NCBI RefSeq assembly: GCF_025380365.1
Contig: NZ_JAOCQF010000001.1
Location: forward strand, 2,282,245-2,346,244
Length of the DNA: 64,000 bases
Source: Albidovulum sediminis
GTDB taxonomy: Bacteria > Pseudomonadota > Alphaproteobacteria > Rhodobacterales > Rhodobacteraceae
Reading direction: 5' to 3'
Shown here: positions 1-9,386 of the stretch, in pieces
Layout of the letters: the number at the start of each line of letters is the position of its first letter
Position numbering within the stretch: the first letter of the stretch is position 1
Position numbers and translations under genes: made by a program
The notes under the pieces: generated by a model
What the model was told of the DNA's origin: nothing
What the model saw: the letters and a program-made list of their open reading frames with translations, nothing else
Database searches by the model: none

Positions 1-219
1 CGCGCCACCACGGTTCACCACATCGGGGAAATCATCGACCCCATCGCAGCGGGCGCGATTTCCGAGGGCGACATCCTTGGCGATTTCTACGATCTGGCTG
101 CGGGCGCCTTCACCCGCCGGTCAGACGACGAAATCACGCTGTGCAAGAACGGCGGCGGCGCCCATCTTGACCTGATGACGGCGCGCTACATCCTGAACGC
201 GGTCCACAGCGCCGGCTAG
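1..219 (+). CDS. Ornithine cyclodeaminase/mu-crystallin family protein, C-terminal fragment
   Basis: Frame 1 is open from the window edge to a TAG at 217-219 and encodes 72 residues. It reads through a GEIIDPIAAGAI segment, then GDFYDLAAG, and ends with CKNGGGAHLDLMTARYIL. This matches the C-terminal part of the ornithine cyclodeaminase/mu-crystallin fold, where the conserved KNGGGAH-like loop follows a 'GD..dl..G' stretch. Members of the family are NAD-dependent cyclodeaminases or reductases of imino acids (ornithine, lysine, alanine, ectoine-like substrates). The substrate cannot be told from this fragment because the N-terminal substrate loops lie outside the window. The next gene (MFS transporter) converges on it. 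Confidence 0.7.
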   Translation, partial: RATTVHHIGEIIDPIAAGAISEGDILGDFYDLAAGAFTRRSDDEITLCKNGGGAHLDLMTARYILNAVHSAG

Positions 220-247
220 CCACTGGTCTGCCGGCGGTGCCCCGTCC

Positions 248-1486
248 TCAGGCCGCCTGCGGCACCAGCGACCGTTCGCGGATCGGCAGGTGGACGATCG
301 CCGAAAACGCGCCAACCGCCACGCCGATCCACCAGACCGCCGTGTAGGACCCGTAGACGTCATACATCCGCCCGCCCAGCCAGACGCCGAGGAAGCCGCC
401 CAGCTGATGGCTGAAGAACACGATGCCGTAGAGCGTGCCCATGTAGCGCAGGCCGTAGATATGCGCGACAAGCCCCGAGGTCAGCGGCACCGTCGCCAGC
501 CAGAGCGCCCCCATGGCAAGCGAGAACACCACGACCGAGGCGGGCGTGATCGGCAATAGGATGAAGACCGCCGCGACGATGGTGCGGCCCGCATAGATCG
601 CGGAGAGCAGGTATTTCTTGGTGTAGCGCTTGCCCAGCCAGCCCGCAAAGATGGTCCCGCCGATATTGGCCAGCCCGATGAGCGATATCGCCACGGCCCC
701 CAGAGCGGAGGTGGACGACACACCCAGCCCCGCCAGCATCCCGGTGGGGCTGATCGGGCCGCACATCTCGGTGATCATCGCGGGGAAATGCGCCGTGAGG
801 AACGCCAACTGGTAGCCGCAGGAAAAGAAGCCCAGGAAGATCAGCGAATAGGACGGGTCGCGGAACGCCTTCTTCAGGACCGTCCCCATGCTTTCCTCAA
901 GCTCCGCCCGGCTCGCCCGTTCCGGCGCGCGCATCATCGGCAGCGCGAAAAGGCTGGCCAGGATGGCCGCCGCGAAGATCAGGAACACGGTCTGCCAGGG
1001 GAAGAAGCCCAGCAGGAATTCAGCCGTCGGTGCGCCGAAGACCTGCCCGGCCGAACCCGCCGCCGTCGCGACGCCCAGCGCGACGGACCGGTTCTCGGGG
1101 TGGGCGGCGCGACCGACCACGGCAAGGATGACGCCAAAGCCGGTGCCGGCGATGCCAAAGCCGACGAGGATTTCCAGGATCTGGTGCTGCCCCGGCGTCA
1201 CCGCGAACGAGGACAGGACCAGCCCCGCTGCATAGGTCAGCGCCCCGATCACGATGGCCCTGCGGTCGCCAAAGCGTTCAGCCAGCGCGCCGAACAGCGG
1301 CTGGCCGATGCCCCAGGCCAGGTTCTGCACCGCGATCGCCAGCGAGAAATCCGCGCGAAGCCAGCCGTACTCGGACGCGATGGGGATCTGGAAGACCCCG
1401 AAGCTTGCCCGGATCGAAAAGCCGATCATGATGATGATGCAGCCCGCGATCAGGACGGGCGTGAAAAGCGGCGCGCGGGCGGGCAT
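248..1486 (-). CDS. MFS transporter
   Basis: This is a 412-residue integral membrane protein with about 12 hydrophobic segments, the usual size for the major facilitator superfamily. After the first helix it has SIRASFGVFQIPIASEYGW, then GIGQPLFGALAERFGDRRAI, which is the MFS loop 2-3 motif (G..aDr.Gr.r). I chose the start at 1486 (MPARAPLFTP), directly before helix 1. An upstream ATG at 1555 would add a charged proline-rich tail that looks non-coding. The overall look is that of the NarK/oxalate-formate-antiporter-like MFS transporters common in alphaproteobacteria. The substrate is not identifiable. It converges on the cyclodeaminase-family gene, so the two may not be related. Confidence 0.85.
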   Translation of the reverse strand: MPARAPLFTPVLIAGCIIIMIGFSIRASFGVFQIPIASEYGWLRADFSLAIAVQNLAWGIGQPLFGALAERFGDRRAIVIGALTYAAGLVLSSFAVTPGQHQILEILVGFGIAGTGFGVILAVVGRAAHPENRSVALGVATAAGSAGQVFGAPTAEFLLGFFPWQTVFLIFAAAILASLFALPMMRAPERASRAELEESMGTVLKKAFRDPSYSLIFLGFFSCGYQLAFLTAHFPAMITEMCGPISPTGMLAGLGVSSTSALGAVAISLIGLANIGGTIFAGWLGKRYTKKYLLSAIYAGRTIVAAVFILLPITPASVVVFSLAMGALWLATVPLTSGLVAHIYGLRYMGTLYGIVFFSHQLGGFLGVWLGGRMYDVYGSYTAVWWIGVAVGAFSAIVHLPIRERSLVPQAA

Positions 1487-1668
1487 GGGAACTCCGAAGG
1501 CAGGAGGGGGGCAGGAGGGACGCGCGAAGATGCCCCGCCGCCGCGCCTTCGTCAAATCGCCAATTGTGATCGGAACAATTCACCTTGGCGATGACATGCG
1601 TGTGCGTGCGCGACGATGGCCCTACCCTCCCCCTTTTCACTTCCCGGCCATCCAGCTATCGGATGGGG

Positions 1669-2760
1669 ATGAGCGAGAGCCTGACGGATATCTACGACCG
1701 GATGACCCATGCGGGCGCCTTGCGCCAGGATGCGGCGCAGCGCGCCGTCCTGCCGGAGCTTGACCGCATCCGCGCCGCGCTCGAGGCGGGGAACGGCCGG
1801 CGGAAAGGTCTTCTCGGCGGGCTCTTCGGCAAGGCGCCCGAGATGGTCAGGGGCCTCTACCTCTGGGGCGGGGTCGGGCGCGGCAAGTCGATGCTGATGG
1901 ACCTTTTCCACGCCCATGTCGCGATCGAGCCGAAGCGGCGCGTCCATTTCCACGCCTTCATGCAGGAGGTGCAGGCTGCCCTTCACGCAGCGCGCAAGAC
2001 CGGGGTGGACGACGCGATCCGCCCCGTCGCCGACGACATCGCCGGCAAGCTCCGCCTGCTTTCGTTCGACGAGATGCAGATCACCGACATCGCCGACGCG
2101 ATGATCGTCGGGCGGCTTTTCCAGATGCTCTTCGACCGTGGGGTGACGGTTGTCACCACCTCGAACCGTGCGCCCGACGATCTCTACAAGGACGGGCTGA
2201 ACCGCCCGCTGTTCCTGCCGTTCATCCAGCTCCTGAAGGAGCGGATGGCGGTCGTCGAGATCGAAAGCGAAACCGACTATCGCCAGCACAGGCTTCAGGG
2301 CGCGCAGGTCTATTTCGCACCCGCCGACCGCACCGCGCGCGAGGCGCTGGGCCGCATCTGGGCCGAACTGACCGGCGGGGGCGGTGACGCGGAACTGAAG
2401 CTGACCGTGAAGGGGCGGGAGGTCGTCATCCCCGACTACCACGCTGGCGTGGCGCGCGCCTCGTTCTGGGACCTCTGCGGCCGCGCGCTGGGGCCGGCCG
2501 ACTACCTTGCCATCGCCGGGGCCGTCCGGGTCCTGATCCTTGAGGACGTGCCGCGGCTGTCGTCCGAGAACTACAACCAGGCGCGGCGATTCGTGACGCT
2601 GATCGACGCGCTTTACGAAGCGAAGGTGCGGCTGATCTGTTCGGCGGCGGACGACCCGGAACGTCTTTACACCGAAGGCGAGGGATCGTTCGAGTTCGAG
2701 CGCACCGCCAGCCGCCTGCGCGAGATGCAGGCGGCGGACTGGGGAACCGGCCCGCGCTGA
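1669..2760 (+). CDS. zapE: Cell division protein ZapE (AFG1-type ATPase)
   Basis: This is a 363-residue AFG1/ZapE ATPase. The Walker A motif GGVGRGKS is at about residues 67-74 and the Walker B FDE at about 133-135. The sequences around them (YLWGGVGRGKSMLMD, VHFHAFM, TSNRAPDDLY) are typical of the family. In E. coli ZapE associates with the divisome and destabilises FtsZ polymers; the mitochondrial homologue LACE1/AFG1 acts in protein quality control. The start at 1669 (MSESLTDIYD) gives the usual family N-terminus; an in-frame ATG two codons upstream (1663) is an alternative. In many alphaproteobacteria zapE lies near sucAB/mdh, which is not the case here. Confidence 0.9.
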   Translation: MSESLTDIYDRMTHAGALRQDAAQRAVLPELDRIRAALEAGNGRRKGLLGGLFGKAPEMVRGLYLWGGVGRGKSMLMDLFHAHVAIEPKRRVHFHAFMQEVQAALHAARKTGVDDAIRPVADDIAGKLRLLSFDEMQITDIADAMIVGRLFQMLFDRGVTVVTTSNRAPDDLYKDGLNRPLFLPFIQLLKERMAVVEIESETDYRQHRLQGAQVYFAPADRTAREALGRIWAELTGGGGDAELKLTVKGREVVIPDYHAGVARASFWDLCGRALGPADYLAIAGAVRVLILEDVPRLSSENYNQARRFVTLIDALYEAKVRLICSAADDPERLYTEGEGSFEFERTASRLREMQAADWGTGPR

Positions 2761-2834
2761 TGTCCCGCGGCAGCGCCGGGCGTGCCGGGCTCGATGCCCG
2801 GACGGCCGGCGGCTCCCCCGGCGCGCGGGGCGCC

Positions 2835-3857
2835 TTACCCCAGCATGTCGCGCACCAGCGGGATGACACGGGTGCCGTAAAGCTCCACCGACTTCATCAG
2901 CAGATCGTGCGGAATCGGGCCGGAGGAATACTTCATCTCGAACCGGTCGAGGCCCAGCGCGCGGACGGTGGCCACGATCTTTCGCGCGACCGTCTCCGGC
3001 GCGCCGACATAGAGCGCCCCGTGCGCAATCTCGCGCTCGAACTGGTCGCGGCTTGTCGGCGGCCAGCCGCGCTCTCGGCCTATGCGGTCGTGCAGCGCCC
3101 GGTAGCCCGGCCAGATGCCCTCGCGCGCGGCCTCGTCCGTCGCGGCGACGAAGCCGGGGGAATGGACGCCCACCGGCAGCGCGGGCCGCCCCGCCTGCTC
3201 CAGCGCCTGGCGGTAAAGCTCGACGAAGGGGCGGAACCGCTGCGCCGCGCCGCCGATGATGGCCAGCATCATCGGCATCTCGTAGTGGACCGCGCGCATG
3301 ACCGATTCCGGCGTGCCCCCGACCCCGATCCAGGTCTTCAGCGGCTGCGCGAGTGAGGGGTGGACCGCCTGCGCCCTGAGCGGCGGGCGGGTGGTTCCCG
3401 ACCAGCTGACCTTCCGCTCTCGCAGGAGCCGCGCGAACAGGTCGAGCTTCTCGTTGAACAGCGTCTCGTAATCCCCAAGGTCGAAGCCGAAGAGCGGAAA
3501 GCTCTCGGTGAAGGAGCCGCGACCCAGGATCACCTCCGCCCGACCGCCGGACAGCGCATGGAGCGTCGAGAAGCGCTGGAACACCCGGATCGGATCGTCC
3601 GAGGACAGAACCGTGACCGCGGTGCCCAGCCTGATGCGCCGGGTGCGCGCGGCGATCGCGGCCAGCACCACCTCTGGTGCCGAAATCGCGAAGTCGTCGC
3701 GGTGGTGTTCGCCGAGGCCGAAGAAGTCGACGCCGACCTGATCGGCGAGCACCGCCTCCTCGATCACGTCGCGGATGACCTGGTCCTGCGGCTTCAGTGC
3801 GCCATCGGCGCCCAGGGTCACATCGCCGAAGGTATCGAGGGCAAGTTCGAGGGCCAT
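2835..3857 (-). CDS. LLM class flavin-dependent oxidoreductase
   Basis: This 340-residue protein has a bacterial luciferase-like TIM-barrel fold. Its N-terminal region has LADQVGVDFFGLGEHHRDDF, followed by TRRIRLGTAVTVLSSDDPIR, the classic F420/FMN-dependent LLM signature in which 'GEHH' sits on strand 2 and the 'lGt.v..ls..dP' segment on strand 4. It ends with ELYGTRVIPLVRDMLG. Relatives oxidise small molecules using reduced flavin, but most are annotated only to family level. The substrate is unknown. I chose 3857 (MALELALDTF) because the upstream 25 codons are low-quality coding sequence. It stands alone between zapE (convergent) and folC. Confidence 0.85.
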   Translation of the reverse strand: MALELALDTFGDVTLGADGALKPQDQVIRDVIEEAVLADQVGVDFFGLGEHHRDDFAISAPEVVLAAIAARTRRIRLGTAVTVLSSDDPIRVFQRFSTLHALSGGRAEVILGRGSFTESFPLFGFDLGDYETLFNEKLDLFARLLRERKVSWSGTTRPPLRAQAVHPSLAQPLKTWIGVGGTPESVMRAVHYEMPMMLAIIGGAAQRFRPFVELYRQALEQAGRPALPVGVHSPGFVAATDEAAREGIWPGYRALHDRIGRERGWPPTSRDQFEREIAHGALYVGAPETVARKIVATVRALGLDRFEMKYSSGPIPHDLLMKSVELYGTRVIPLVRDMLG

Positions 3858-3957
3858 GTCGCGCTCCGCTGATCCGGCCCAAGGCATAGCTGCACGCGGC
3901 CGCGCACGGAAGTGCAGCGATGCACAGGGCATCGCCGAACCGGCGCGGTCGGCGGGA

Positions 3958-5229
3958 TCAGCCGTTTTCCCTGAGGACGCCGCCGGCGAGATAGAGCGAC
4001 CCGCAGATCAGGATGCGTGCCCCGGCATCGCGCGCGGCGATGGCACGGACCGCTTCCAGCACGCTGCCGGCGGTTCCGGCCGCGATCCCCGCGCGCGCGG
4101 CGGCGGCCTGGGTTTCCTCGGTGCTGAGCGTGTTCGCCTCGCCGGGGATCGACACCGCGGTCAGGCTTTGCGCCTGCGCCGCGACCGGGCGCAGATACCC
4201 CGCGATATCCTTGGTGTTGAGCATGCCGAGGACCAGATGTGTCGGCTTCGCGGGCATCCGCGCCAGCGTCGCCGCCACCGCGACCCCGCCGGCCGGATTG
4301 TGGCCGCCGTCGAGCCAAAGCTCGCACGTCCCCGCGGCATCGACAAGCGGCCCCCGCGTCAGGCGCTGCATCCGCGCGGGCCAGAACGCCCGGGTCACCG
4401 CCGCCTCGCAGGCGGCCTCATCCGCGCCGAGATGGCGCAGCGCGGCAAGGGCGGCGCCGGCATTGTCGATCTGGTGGGGTCCGGGCAGGTTCGGCAAGGG
4501 CAGGTCGAGAAGGCCGTTCTCGTCCTGGAAGACCAGTCGTCCGCGTTCTTCCCAGGCGTGCCAGTGCTGACCGTGGGCAAGGAGCGGCGCGCCGAGACGG
4601 GCGGCCCTCTCCTCGATCACGCGAAGGCCCGCCTCCTCCTGCGGGCCGACCACACAGGGCACGCCGCGCTTGAGGATCCCGGCCTTTTCGCCGGCGATCT
4701 CGGGCAGGGTTTCGCCGAGATACTGCTGGTGGTCGATGGACACCGGCGTAATGATCGTCAGGCGGGGCTTCTCCACGACATTTGTCGCGTCGAGCCGGCC
4801 GCCGAGGCCGACTTCGAGCAGCGTCCAGTCCGCCGGCGTGCGCGCGAAGGCGAGAAGCGCCGCGCAGGTCGTGATCTCGAAATAGGTGATCGGAATGCCG
4901 CCGTTCGCCGCCTCGCATTCGGCGAGGATCTCGCTCAGCCGATCCTCCGAGATCAGCTCGCCAGCCAAGCGGATGCGTTCGTGGAAGCGCGCGAGGTGGG
5001 GCGAGGTGTAGGCGTGGACGGTGTCGCCCATCGCCTCGAGCCCGGCGCGGATCATCGCCTGGGTTGAGCCCTTGCCGTTGGTGCCGGCGATGTGGATGAC
5101 TGGGGGAAGGTCGCGTTCGGGATGGCCAAGGGCCGCGAGAAGGCGCCAGACCCGGTCGAGCGTCAGGTCGATGATCTTGGGATGCAGGGCCATCATCCGC
5201 GACAGGATGACATCGGAACCCTGGGACAT
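3958..5229 (-). CDS. folC: Bifunctional dihydrofolate synthase / folylpolyglutamate synthase
   Basis: This 423-residue Mur-ligase-fold enzyme adds glutamate to dihydropteroate and then further glutamates to folates. The ATP-binding loop GTNGKGS is at residues 49-55, followed by YTSPHLARFHERI, the family's folate-binding/omega loop signature. LEVGLGGRLDATN and the domain linker DGGHNPAGG are also present. It lies downstream of accD on the same strand, the common accD-folC arrangement of proteobacteria, with an 84-bp gap that carries a hairpin repeat element. The start at 5229 (MSQGSDVILS) is reasonable; the inner ATGs at codons 12-13 are alternatives. Confidence 0.95.
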   Translation of the reverse strand: MSQGSDVILSRMMALHPKIIDLTLDRVWRLLAALGHPERDLPPVIHIAGTNGKGSTQAMIRAGLEAMGDTVHAYTSPHLARFHERIRLAGELISEDRLSEILAECEAANGGIPITYFEITTCAALLAFARTPADWTLLEVGLGGRLDATNVVEKPRLTIITPVSIDHQQYLGETLPEIAGEKAGILKRGVPCVVGPQEEAGLRVIEERAARLGAPLLAHGQHWHAWEERGRLVFQDENGLLDLPLPNLPGPHQIDNAGAALAALRHLGADEAACEAAVTRAFWPARMQRLTRGPLVDAAGTCELWLDGGHNPAGGVAVAATLARMPAKPTHLVLGMLNTKDIAGYLRPVAAQAQSLTAVSIPGEANTLSTEETQAAAARAGIAAGTAGSVLEAVRAIAARDAGARILICGSLYLAGGVLRENG

Positions 5230-5260
5230 GGCGGCCTCGCTGCGGTTGCTCCGGCCGGGC

Positions 5261-5313
5261 CGGGGGGCCGTCTGCCCCCCGGACCCCCCGAGGATATTTG
5301 GGAAAAGAAGAAG
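5261..5313 (+). repeat. Intergenic hairpin repeat, copy A (Rhodobacterales-type)
   Basis: The accD-folC gap contains a G/C-run hairpin (GGGGGG...CCCCCC, 5262-5280) followed by CCCCCCGAGGATATTTGGG and an A/G-rich tail that ends exactly at the accD stop codon. Two other intergenic regions here (43045-43124 and 53871-53938) carry the same layout: hairpin, a CCCCGAGG(A)-TATTT-like core, and an AAGAAGAAG-like tail. It may work as a terminator or mRNA 3'-end element; there is no clean U-tract on either strand. The plus orientation is assigned by the position of the tail. Confidence 0.6.
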
Positions 5314-6210
5314 TTATGTCGTCTCGGTCTTGGGCGCGGGCAGGTCGCCCTTGATGGCGGGCGACTGACGGGTGAGCATCCTGATGATCGTGACCAGTTC
5401 GTCGCGCAGTTTCGAGCGGTGGGTCACGCGGTCGAGCATGCCGTGGTCAAGAAGGTATTCGGCCCGCTGGAAGCCTTCGGGCAGCTTTTCCCGGATCGTC
5501 TGTTCGATGACGCGGGGGCCGGCGAAGCAGATCAGCGCGTTCGGCTCGGCGATCTGCACGTCGCCCAGCATCGCATAGGAGGCGGTGACGCCACCGGTGG
5601 TGGGGTGGGTCAGGACGACGATGTAGGGCAGGCCCGCGTCCTTGAGCATCTGCACCGCGACGGTGGTGCGCGGCATCTGCATCAGCGACAGGATCCCTTC
5701 CTGCATCCGCGCCCCGCCGGCGGCGGAGAAGAGGACGAGCGGGCGCTTGAGCTTGGTGGCGCGTTCGGCGGCGGCGATGATCGCGTTGCCGACATACATG
5801 CCCATCGAGCCGCCCATGAAGGAAAAGTCCTGGGCGGCGGCGACGATCGGCGTGCGGCCGATCTCGCCCTCGGCGACCAGCATCGCCTCCTTCTCGCCCG
5901 TCGTCTTCTGCGCGGACTTCATGCGTTCGGGGTATTTCTTCTGGTCGCGGAAGTGGAGCGGGTCGGCGACCGGTTCGGGAACCTTCACCTCGGCGAAGAT
6001 GCCGCCGTCGAAGAGGGCGGCGAAACGCGCGCGCGGCGTGATCGCCATGTGGTGATCGCAGTTGGTGCAGACGTTCTGGTTGTCGGCCAGTTCGCGGTGG
6101 AAGAGCATGGTCCCGCATTCGGAGCACTTGGTCCAGAGGTTCTCGGGCACCTCGCGGCGCGAGAAGAGCGAGTTGATCTTCGGACGGACATAGTTGGTGA
6201 TCCAGTTCAT
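5314..6210 (-). CDS. accD: Acetyl-CoA carboxylase carboxyltransferase subunit beta
   Basis: This is a 298-residue AccD. It forms the AccA2D2 carboxyltransferase that moves the carboxyl group from biotin to acetyl-CoA, making malonyl-CoA, the first step of fatty acid synthesis (and the extender unit for the PKS in this window). A four-cysteine zinc finger is seen at C29, C32, C48 and C51 (CSECG...CTNC), followed by the crotonase-fold domain with GGSMG and [12 protein letters not shown]. The length is normal for the family. accD-folC form the probable operon. No accA is in the window. Confidence 0.97.
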   Translation of the reverse strand: MNWITNYVRPKINSLFSRREVPENLWTKCSECGTMLFHRELADNQNVCTNCDHHMAITPRARFAALFDGGIFAEVKVPEPVADPLHFRDQKKYPERMKSAQKTTGEKEAMLVAEGEIGRTPIVAAAQDFSFMGGSMGMYVGNAIIAAAERATKLKRPLVLFSAAGGARMQEGILSLMQMPRTTVAVQMLKDAGLPYIVVLTHPTTGGVTASYAMLGDVQIAEPNALICFAGPRVIEQTIREKLPEGFQRAEYLLDHGMLDRVTHRSKLRDELVTIIRMLTRQSPAIKGDLPAPKTETT

Positions 6211-6329
6211 CTCTCGGGGTCCCGCTCTGTCGTGTCAGGCGTTCCAGATAGTCTGGTCGGGGGTGAAATGCAATCGTGCGGCCAGCGGTGCCACGGGCCA
6301 GCGCCGGCCGGTGGCTGGCAGCGGCGGCA

Positions 6330-7634
6330 TCAGATTCCGAACCGGTCGCGGATGCGGTAGGCGGTTACCATCGGTGCGAGGAACCAGGGGTTGCCGGAAT
6401 AGAGCGGGCGGGTCGGGAACGGCCTGCGCTCATGTCCGCACTCCGCCTCCCCTTGCCCGGCGGCCCGGCGGCCAAGCTTCATGCCGAGGTAGCTCGCCAT
6501 GCCCACGCCGGAACCGCAGTAGCCCATCGCGTGAAGGATGCCGTCGGTTTCGCCGACATGGGCCAGCGTGTCGAAGGTGTAGCCGACGAACCCCATCCAG
6601 GAATGCGAGACGCGGACCTGCGCCAGTTCCGGGAAGAGCCGTGCCAGTTCGGCATGCAGTCGCGGCGCGCTTTTCATCGGGTCGGTCTCCTTGACCGAAA
6701 CGCGGCCGCCGAAAAGCACGCGCCGGCGGTCGGGCGACGGGCGGTAGTAGTAGACGAGCTTGCGGGTGTCCGTCACCACGCGGTCGGTCGGGAAAAGCCT
6801 GTCCATCACCTCGGGCGCGATTGGTTCGGTCGCAATCATGTAGGACCCGATGGGGATGACCCGGCGGCGGTGCCAGGGAGAAAGCGCGCCGCTGTAGCCG
6901 TTGGTTGCAAGGATGACGCGGGTGGCGCGGATGCGGCCGCTCGACGTGGTGACGGTGGTGCCGGTCGGCGACGGGTCGAGGCCGGTGGCCGCGCAGTGCG
7001 GAATGATGATGGCGCCGGCGGCCCGCGCGAGGTCGAGGAGACCCGCGTGATAGCGCGCCGGGTCGAGGCTGGCGTGATGGGGATAGACGCATCCCCCGTG
7101 ATAGGCGCGGGTGCAAAGCTCGCGAGCCATGGCGTCCCTTGGAACCATGAAGGCATCGGTCGCGAAAACCGGGTTTCCCGCCGCGCAGTCGTGGGCAAGC
7201 TTGTCATAGGACCTGGGCAGATGCGCCCCGTGAAACCTGCCCACGATCCGATAATCACATTCGATCCGCTCGGCCCGGACAAAGTCGCCGATGAAGGCGA
7301 GGGACGCCTGCCCGTCGTTCAGGATCGCGCGGGCGGTGTCTTCGCCATGGCGCCGGGAAAGCTCCGCGAAGCCGGGCTTGATGCTGGTGGAGATCTGGCC
7401 GCCGTTGCGGCTGGAACAGCCCCAGCCGGCATCCCTTGCGTCAAGGACAACGGTAGAGAGGCCGGCCCGGGCAGTCTGGATGGCGGCATGTAGCCCGGTA
7501 TAGCCTGATCCGACGATCACCACATCGGCCCTTGCCGGGGGATCGGCGCGGGGTATGTCCGGGCGCGGCGTCCTGTCCCACCAGAAGGGTTCCGCACGGA
7601 AATCGGGCGTGAACAGTTGGTCCGAAACCGGCAT
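6330..7634 (-). CDS. FAD-dependent amine/amino-acid oxidoreductase (OrdL/PuuB-like)
   Basis: This is a 434-residue DAO-family flavoprotein. The Rossmann motif GSGYTG is at about residues 42-47 within VVIVGSGYTGLHAA, preceded by FWWDRTPRP, typical of gamma-glutamylputrescine oxidase-like (PuuB/OrdL) proteins. Near the C-terminus SWMGFVGYTFDTLAHVG and MGYCGSGVGMASYLG match the FAD-binding end of these enzymes. They oxidise secondary or primary amines with release of H2O2. The exact substrate is not determinable. The start at 7634 (MPVSDQLFTP) was preferred over 7685. The gene stands alone between accD and the EPS cluster. Confidence 0.8.
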   Translation of the reverse strand: MPVSDQLFTPDFRAEPFWWDRTPRPDIPRADPPARADVVIVGSGYTGLHAAIQTARAGLSTVVLDARDAGWGCSSRNGGQISTSIKPGFAELSRRHGEDTARAILNDGQASLAFIGDFVRAERIECDYRIVGRFHGAHLPRSYDKLAHDCAAGNPVFATDAFMVPRDAMARELCTRAYHGGCVYPHHASLDPARYHAGLLDLARAAGAIIIPHCAATGLDPSPTGTTVTTSSGRIRATRVILATNGYSGALSPWHRRRVIPIGSYMIATEPIAPEVMDRLFPTDRVVTDTRKLVYYYRPSPDRRRVLFGGRVSVKETDPMKSAPRLHAELARLFPELAQVRVSHSWMGFVGYTFDTLAHVGETDGILHAMGYCGSGVGMASYLGMKLGRRAAGQGEAECGHERRPFPTRPLYSGNPWFLAPMVTAYRIRDRFGI

Positions 7635-7741
7635 GCGGCCCTCCTCCGGCGTGTCGCTCGCGGCAACTCTTGCGGATCGGCCCACGCGCGGTCAAGCGCG
7701 CCCGTGGCAGGCAGGCGCGTTGGGTCATTCGCATTGGCCTC

Positions 7742-9340
7742 TCAGCCCCGGGTGCGGGTGAATCGGAGGGGCGCGCGCGCCGCGGCTGGCGACGGCGGAG
7801 GTTCAGGTGGCGCAGGCTCGGATTGCGGCGCAGGCTCGGGCACCCGCGCAGCAGGGGAAGGCGACGGCCGTGCGGCATACTCCCGGCAGGCGAATCCCGC
7901 CAGCGAACCCGCGATCAGCCAGGTGACGGGCACGATCGTTGCATTGGGAATGGCATCCAGCAGGTTGGCCGCCAGGATCAGGCACAGGCCAGCCGTCACG
8001 AAGGTGAGTTGCCCGGCCTTCCTGCGGCGCGCAAGGAAGATCAGCGGCACCGCCAGAAGTCCGTAGCGCGCCAGGTAGCCGAGCCAGCCCGTGACCCCGA
8101 TCGTGATGATCCAGTCGCCATCGGTCACGCTGTCGTCGTCTCCCGTCACCGGGTCGAAGATCCGGTTTCTGCCCCAGCTTCCCCATCCGAAAAGAGGCTT
8201 GAGGTTGGCCCGCGCCAGAAGCTCGTCTTCGTTGTCCAATCGGTACTTGAAGGACGCGGCGCGTTCGGCGTTGAAGGAGTTGACCGTCTCGTAGACATAC
8301 TGGACGGGCGACAGTCCGCTGCCGCGTAGGACGGGATAGATGATCACCAGCGTTGCGATCACCGCAGCGAAGACCGTGATCGGCCTCTTGCCCGCGGCGA
8401 TGAGAACGGCACCGAAGCCGATCGCGATCGCAAGCGCCCCGAGAGACTTCGACAGGACAAGGGTCATGAACATCCAGGCCGCCGCCAGGATCCAGTTCGC
8501 ACTTCCCTTCCGTTCCGCTCTGGCCTGCCGCCAGAGCGCGACGGCGCCGAAGACCGTCACGGCAAGGTACATCGACAGGGCAAGCCCATGGCCCAGAAAC
8601 ACGATCGGTCGGAAACCGCCCTCGCGCATGTGCTGGGAGAACTGGTGCTGAAAGAACCCGTAGATCCAGGTGTTGAGCTGCGGGCTCATCCGCACTTCGA
8701 ACAGCGCACCCAGCGAATAGACCAGCCCCGATAGGACAAGCAGCATGGTCAGCACATGTTGTTCCCTAGGGCCGGCCATGTAGCGCCAGCCGATCAGGAA
8801 CGGCAGAAGGTATATTCCCTCGGCCAGGGCCATCGAGAATGCATCGTAGAGCCGCAGCCCGGGCAGGAACCTCGGGCCGAAGACCAGCGGCTCCGGATTG
8901 GTGAGCGCGGTGAAGAAAGGGGCGATCAGGGTCAGGACAAACAGCGACAGAAGGATCGCGCGGGCGACCCTGTCCCGGCCGGCCGCTTCAGCGAATTGCC
9001 CGCCCTGCGCATCTCGGTTCTGGATCGTGACGCGCTGGCCGGTCCCGTGTTCCGCAATCGGCCGCTGACGTGTCGCCTGAAGCACTGCCGCGCCGCCGCT
9101 GCCCGCGCGAAGGGCCCGGTCCGGCATGACAAGGCAAAGGATCCCTGTGAACATGGCGGGGATCAGTGTCTTGTCCACCACCGGCAGGATCGGCAGATCA
9201 AAGCCCGCCCGAACCGGCAGGAACAGGTAGCCGCCGATGATCGACAGCGCGATCGCATGCGCCCGGGGAAGAAGCGCGAAGAAGCAGACCATGACCAGAG
9301 GCCAGCAGAAAAGCGCGATATAGGCAAAGGAGTTGGGCAT
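7742..9340 (-). CDS. O-antigen polymerase/ligase-like multi-pass membrane protein
   Basis: This 532-residue protein has about ten to twelve hydrophobic helices from the first residues (FAYIALFCWPLVMVCFFALL) and a large periplasmic loop in the middle of the second half. The loop includes KPLFGWGSWGRNRIFDP and a nearby TDGDWIITIGVTGWLGYL, similar to the 'G.G.G......HN.yl......G..G' region of Wzy/WaaL-type proteins. The last 55 residues are proline/alanine-rich and probably cytosolic. Wzy/WaaL proteins polymerise undecaprenyl-linked repeat units or ligate glycans. It is the last gene of the minus-strand PKS-NRPS operon, 46 nt after the SGNH-like gene. No Wzx flippase is visible in the window. 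Confidence 0.65.
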   Translation of the reverse strand: MPNSFAYIALFCWPLVMVCFFALLPRAHAIALSIIGGYLFLPVRAGFDLPILPVVDKTLIPAMFTGILCLVMPDRALRAGSGGAAVLQATRQRPIAEHGTGQRVTIQNRDAQGGQFAEAAGRDRVARAILLSLFVLTLIAPFFTALTNPEPLVFGPRFLPGLRLYDAFSMALAEGIYLLPFLIGWRYMAGPREQHVLTMLLVLSGLVYSLGALFEVRMSPQLNTWIYGFFQHQFSQHMREGGFRPIVFLGHGLALSMYLAVTVFGAVALWRQARAERKGSANWILAAAWMFMTLVLSKSLGALAIAIGFGAVLIAAGKRPITVFAAVIATLVIIYPVLRGSGLSPVQYVYETVNSFNAERAASFKYRLDNEDELLARANLKPLFGWGSWGRNRIFDPVTGDDDSVTDGDWIITIGVTGWLGYLARYGLLAVPLIFLARRRKAGQLTFVTAGLCLILAANLLDAIPNATIVPVTWLIAGSLAGFACREYAARPSPSPAARVPEPAPQSEPAPPEPPPSPAAARAPLRFTRTRG

Positions 9341-9386
9341 CAGCCTTGGCGCGCCCCCGTTGCTCGATCTGTTTGCCCGGCTACCG

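Noticed and set aside
2785-2801. CCGGGC-TCGAT-GCCCGG hairpin between zapE and the LLM gene as a terminator
   Set aside because: No U-tract follows on either strand; hairpins of this size are common at this GC content.
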